Positions 59,521 to 64,000 of a stretch of DNA of 64,000 bases are shown here, one piece after another. Source of the DNA: Siphonodentalium dalli (Eukaryota > Mollusca > Scaphopoda > Gadilida > Siphonodentaliidae); NCBI GenBank assembly GCA_032622095.1, contig CP136068.1, positions 59,854,025 through 59,918,024 of the forward strand. The letters are read 5' to 3'. Position 1 is the first letter of the stretch, and every line of letters starts with the position of its first letter. The position numbers and the translations under genes are program-made. Below the pieces are notes generated by a model. The model was not told the DNA's origin, made no database searches, and saw nothing but the letters and a program-made list of their open reading frames with translations.

Positions 59521-61347
59521 ACACTGGTCATGTCCAAAAATGTTAGAACAGTATCTAGAACAGAGCACTTTCTGTATACAATTATACATGACAAGTGATC
59601 ACATGCATTAATCGCATTGACTTTCTATTCGATTTCTGAGATCTCCTTGTGGGAGACTGGCATATGATTGAAATTGGGATTGTTATGTGTTCATTTTGAT
59701 TGTAATTTCTACAGATAGGCTACATTGTATATATAAATGATATATTTTAATAGTTTTGAACAGCTGTATTAAATTATCAAACTTAAGAATGGTAGAATCA
59801 TAGCACGCTAATGTCAATTCACATGGTCTGGGGGCCATGTCATCCGTCTCCATTCATATATGAGTGTGCAGTAAATCTTGACCCCCCCCCACATCTCAGG
59901 CTCACCAGAAGATGTGTAATAGCAGCTAAATGATCACAAATGTCTTCCTTTTCAAACAGGAATCAATTCTGTGAAGAAAATTGATCAGAGGAAAAAATTT
60001 ACAGGATCAGGAAAAACATGTTTTTCGGACTGCTGACCTACCCACCCACCCCGCCTAGTGTCCGGAATATTTCAGCAGACCCCCCCCCCCCCCTTGCATG
60101 GATTGGGAAAAAAGGGAATATGGCAACCTAGTACAGAACTATTACAAATGATACGCAACCAGATGAGTGTAAGCACTCCTTAATACTCTTAAAATACAAT
60201 ATATACGTACGTATTCCCTATTCATTCATCTTTGATGTAAAATTACAATAAAATTGATTGATATATTATCCACATTACAATCCAGGTCACAACCATGGGA
60301 CAGTGGCTCTGGTTGGTCACCTGAGAAATGATATGTTACTGGGCCACAGAATATTTGTTAATTTGTATGAATATCTTTATTCCTCAGAAATGAGGTTTAA
60401 GAATCTCTCCGGGCTATCGCCCCTTAAGTTGATATCAAGCTAGGTTACTTTGCTTGCTCGTAAATTACAGTTAGGAATTCTAATCTAATGCAAACACTTG
60501 GCTTTTTATAGCACGACACTATCTACATTACAAGAAACGAAATCCTGATTACTCTAATTTAATTGGTTGTCCAAAAAGTGGCCTTCTGGTTCTAATTAAT
60601 TTATTCCCTAATGTGCTCATGGAAGCATGCATGGATGTGTGTAGGTACACCCTTTGGTGCCGGTTATGTGCTTAAATATGGCAGTTTGACCGTGTATGAC
60701 ATTACAAAATATACACAAAACATATTTATATATGGATATTATGCATGATGCACACATTACCGGATGCATAATTTTGGTTCAACTTGTTCTACACGTATAT
60801 ATATGTGTACTGAAACTGTATTGAAAGGGGCACTAAGATTTCCTGACTCAAACTCACCCAAATTTTTGTTTGCTAAAATATTGTCCAGGACACAATGTTA
60901 TTCACAAAAAATCCATTCCCGGTCATCTAAAGCATAATATTACATAAATAACGCCGTTTTAAACGATCAAATTTCATTGACTCAGATAGCGACTGCCAAA
61001 AATGCACATGTTCAAATCAATGTGTCCCACTATGTATTTTTGATATGATACATATAATGCTAAATGGGACAGAATGTAAAATATCAGGATTCCAATAGAC
61101 TACAATATATATAGTATAACTATTTTGATTTAAAACGACACAAAAAGTTTAGCATATCACTATGAACGATATATACATAAATCGGCATCAAAATAACACC
61201 ATCACGCTGCATCACGTGATCTTCGCGCTATTTCAACGAGAAAATACAGACTTTAATGCCGATTTGACGACAGTTTTTTTGTCATGAAAACCTACAAATG
61301 CAGTTAATCATAATTTGATTTTAAACAAGACTTCTCCATGTACTTAC
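59521..61347. other. Gene-free interval
   Basis: AT-rich single-copy-like sequence with C-runs near 59881 and 60081. AAAGGGGCACT near 60832 pairs weakly with AGTGTCCCTTT near 61806 as possible ends of a small transposon. No coding sequence was supported. Confidence 0.4.
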
Positions 61348-61416
61348 AGTGCCGCCATCTGGGGAGATATCCACCTCCACTCGATTTCTGGTTATGACTA
61401 TTGTTATGGTCATTGT
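61348..61416 (-). CDS. Candidate internal exon (69 bp)
   Basis: Bounded by an acceptor (TTATTCATTTTCAG) and a strong donor (GGCACT|GTAAGT), with an open frame of exactly 23 codons (TMTITIVITRNRVEVDISPD...). Both splice signals are good and the length is a multiple of three, but short exons of this kind occur by chance and no family was recognised. The donor of the second candidate exon (63814) also ends at a codon boundary, so the two could be joined. It lies between the weak inverted ends noted at 60832 and 61806, which argues for caution. Confidence 0.3.
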
Positions 61417-63813
61417 CTGAAAATGAATAATCCATGTATAAGTATTTGAATGACCACATGATTTTATATAATTACTGCACATAGGAATATTTTGAATTAA
61501 AGAATTGGCTCAGATATACATAGACTGCAAACTGGATAGTGCAAATCATAAAAGATCAACGATCGTTTATTCACATACTGCTTAATCTTAAACGCTCTTT
61601 ATACAGCCGTTGTTTTGTAATACACTCACTGATACCCTGGGGAATAAAAGGTGGGACCCCGGTTTTATTATTTGAGTATATTTGCGGTATTTCTTTGTCC
61701 GAGTGTTTTATATTAAAGGAACCTAGGATGCTGATTGTGATATTGATCGATCCACTTTGGTCACATCTTCATATCTATATCGCCTAGTTGGAAGGTTTAA
61801 ACTGAAAGTGTCCCTTTAAACATCTTGATTTTTACTTTGCGGCATAGTTAGCAAGTCGACTGGGGACTGTGGGGAGGGTGTGTATGAAATAAGTTATGTC
61901 ATAGTACAGAAATAAATGCTAGTTTATGAGGTGAGTCAACCTCTCACTTCATAAATTTCCTTATGTCATTTGAGATGGAAATATTTCACACAAGACCTCA
62001 GTAGTCGAGTAATTTCACGAATGCCAACGTTGGTAGATATTTCACGTTTTCCACCAGCTAATGCGCTCTAGCCTCTTGTACCATATGCCGGTCGTATACA
62101 CGATCATTTCGATATATCACAGGACTACATGGCCATGTCGCAAATTTGAGAAATCAAGATTTGAATATACTCGTTTTACTATATTGAGGGAATGGAATAT
62201 CGCCTCCTAACATCACATTGGTCATGATGTTCCAGATTATGCTGGATTATGTTATTTAAAAAAAACTATGATCAAGAGAATTTAGCTTTCTTCCAGTGCA
62301 TAATAACTGGCATATTGCAGAAATTATAACATACAACCGATAACATCTACAACCAAATCATGCACTTTGTTTATAGCGATTGCCGACAAACTAAAAATTG
62401 CCCTTTGAAACATTATTTTTACTTACGTACTAAATCTTGAAATTGCCCTTTAAAAATAATATAACTGTTATGATGAATGTGTAGTTCGGTGTAGCTAATT
62501 TTATCTCTATACAGCCAATATATAGCATTTGGAGCCCCTCCCCCACAATTAGCTTGTATGTAGCCCTAATTGTTATCAAAACTCGAAGCTGTCATCACTG
62601 CACATCAATCGACCTTTGATCCATGTGTCCCTGCGAATCGGATTTCTTTGATCGAATCGAATCAGGTAAATGCAGTGGTGAATTGCAGGGGGAACGCGGG
62701 GGAACGGCGTCCCCTCACTTTTTTTACTTCTGCTTATATCTAATATACAAACGACGTTCCCCCACAAAGTTACCGGCCAATTCCCATCACTTAATTTCAG
62801 TGTAAACGGAAGTCGACGTCGCATTAATTTAACATCGTCTGACTCTGAGCTGAGTATATATTGTGTAAGTCTCGCTGAGTCGTGAATTCGATAGTATAAT
62901 TGTGCCTATTTTAAAGAATAATCTAATAGCAATTTCTTGAAAATTATTTTGTTGAGATGCAAGGAAATGCATTCTTTGGACGTCTCATTTGCAAAATTTG
63001 TCCCATTTAGGGAAGTCTTTCATGTAAGAATCACGAATCACGAAGCTTCTCCGACACCTAAACATGTACCAAATTGTAAAATTCCCGTTATTTTGTCAAA
63101 GTCTACACATTTATAGATTACAACTTTTAATTTCAGACTAATTTTGCATATAATATAACAGCACCAAGCTTGTAGAATAATATCACTTAATAATATTGTC
63201 TTTGTGGCTGTTTTTAATAAATAAGGATGCATGTTATTACTTACGTTTATAGTCCTCTAAACGTAATCCTTAATTGAATAGGGAAACTAAAATATGTTTA
63301 CACTAATAGGGAAACTCCACACTATAATGCCAATTGAGTGGAATTTATTTCAGAATTGCCCTTCTTTGTTATCAACAAAATCTTGTCACTCATTGCGGTC
63401 AGAATATTGTGTACAAACATTCATCTATCAATACAATGTTAATTTTCTGGGAGTCAGATCTTGAACCTCTTAATCATAATAATATCGGAGTGACACCTTA
63501 CGTTCTATTTAAAAATCACAAGTTCGGCACGTTCCTCCAGTTGACAGCTGAAAGACTGGACAGGTCAATATCGTAGCAAATTATACCTGTACATTCTTAC
63601 GTTATGATATTACCCATCACATTAATGATTGTTTTGATAAACGTGTTAAAAATTCATTCTGCATATCCAATAGAAAATAAACTATTGAAACACCAAATTT
63701 CATAAGACAAACTCCCCATTATTAGGTAGTGGGTGATCATATGATCGAGCTATCTCACCTAACCGAGATATAAATACATAAATACGAATAGTGAAAACAA
63801 CCCCTATACTTAC
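61417..63813. other. Gene-free interval (possible intron)
   Basis: AT-rich. Additional minus-strand GTAAGT donors occur near 62422 and 63238 but without convincing exons. AAATTGCCCTTT occurs twice (near 62395 and 62440). No coding sequence was supported. Confidence 0.4.
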
Positions 63814-63900
63814 GTCGAATCGAAGTGCCTGTTTTGGTGACTTTCCTTTCAGCGTAACCTGCGAAATTCTTCTTAGAGGATCAGACAACTTCTCAACGGA
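63814..63900 (-). CDS. Candidate exon at right edge
   Basis: The open frame KLSDPLRRISQVTLKGKSPK and a few further codons end at a donor, TTCGAC|GTAAGT. The frame stays open upstream to a TGA near 63935, and the exon start is not defined (a possible AG is near 63900). The product is not recognised. It might be part of a host gene extending beyond the window. Confidence 0.3.
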
Positions 63901-64000
63901 CGCGAATATCGAAATTATTAAATATGTTCAAAGATTTATCGAAAGGAGTAAAAGATTCAAAACGACGAATTAATTAATTAAACTATATCCGTATCCATAC

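Overview
The window is eukaryotic genomic DNA, most likely from a marine invertebrate and probably a mollusc. This is inferred from the mix of decayed transposons: a DUF7869-type transposase, a P-element/THAP9-like fragment, MULE-like fragments, and a LINE ORF2 ending in a Cys/His motif. Intron-type splice signals and abundant microsatellites fit. Nothing here looks prokaryotic. No intact conserved host gene was recognised; almost the whole window is mobile or tandemly repeated DNA.

Region 1 (60-28300) is the most striking. It is bounded by a perfect 41-bp inverted repeat, and both ends carry further copies of a shared subterminal motif (core TAGAACAnTnTAGCAC) in the same mirror order. Inside, on the minus strand, lie a DUF7869-type transposase gene with two in-frame TAA stops (1540-3714) and an F-box/leucine-rich-repeat gene (3720-4454). 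A candidate first coding exon of the F-box gene sits next to the right end (28004-28047) and joins it in frame across a 23.5-kb intron. That intron holds 11 tandem copies of a ~1.92-kb unit with 12-bp terminal inverted repeats. The copies are separated by spacers that are a monomer or an exact dimer of 74 bp. The array as a whole is flanked by ATAC on both sides. I read this as one very large DNA transposon with an F-box accessory gene and a nested, expanded non-autonomous element.

Region 2 (28301-34788) holds transposon debris: a P-element-like fragment just outside the right terminal repeat, a broken MULE-like transposase, several short repeat families, a ~730-bp foldback element and short tandem repeats.

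Region 3 (34789-47350) contains a tandem segmental duplication (34789-38928 and 39427-43108). Each copy carries a MULE fragment, a 26-bp satellite (about 42 and 25 repeats), a LINE ORF2 C-terminal fragment and a 235-bp duplication. After it come three tandem palindromic MITEs, one unrecognised ORF, a 5'-truncated LINE reverse transcriptase and a CT-rich microsatellite.

Region 4 (47545-58664) is a satellite array of 13 units of about 810-834 bp. Each unit has a long inverted repeat and a degenerate G-rich minisatellite. A detached fragment lies at 59362-59520.

Region 5 (58665-64000) is mostly single-copy and AT-rich. It has two weak candidate minus-strand exons (61348-61416 and 63814-63900) that might belong to a host gene running off the right edge.
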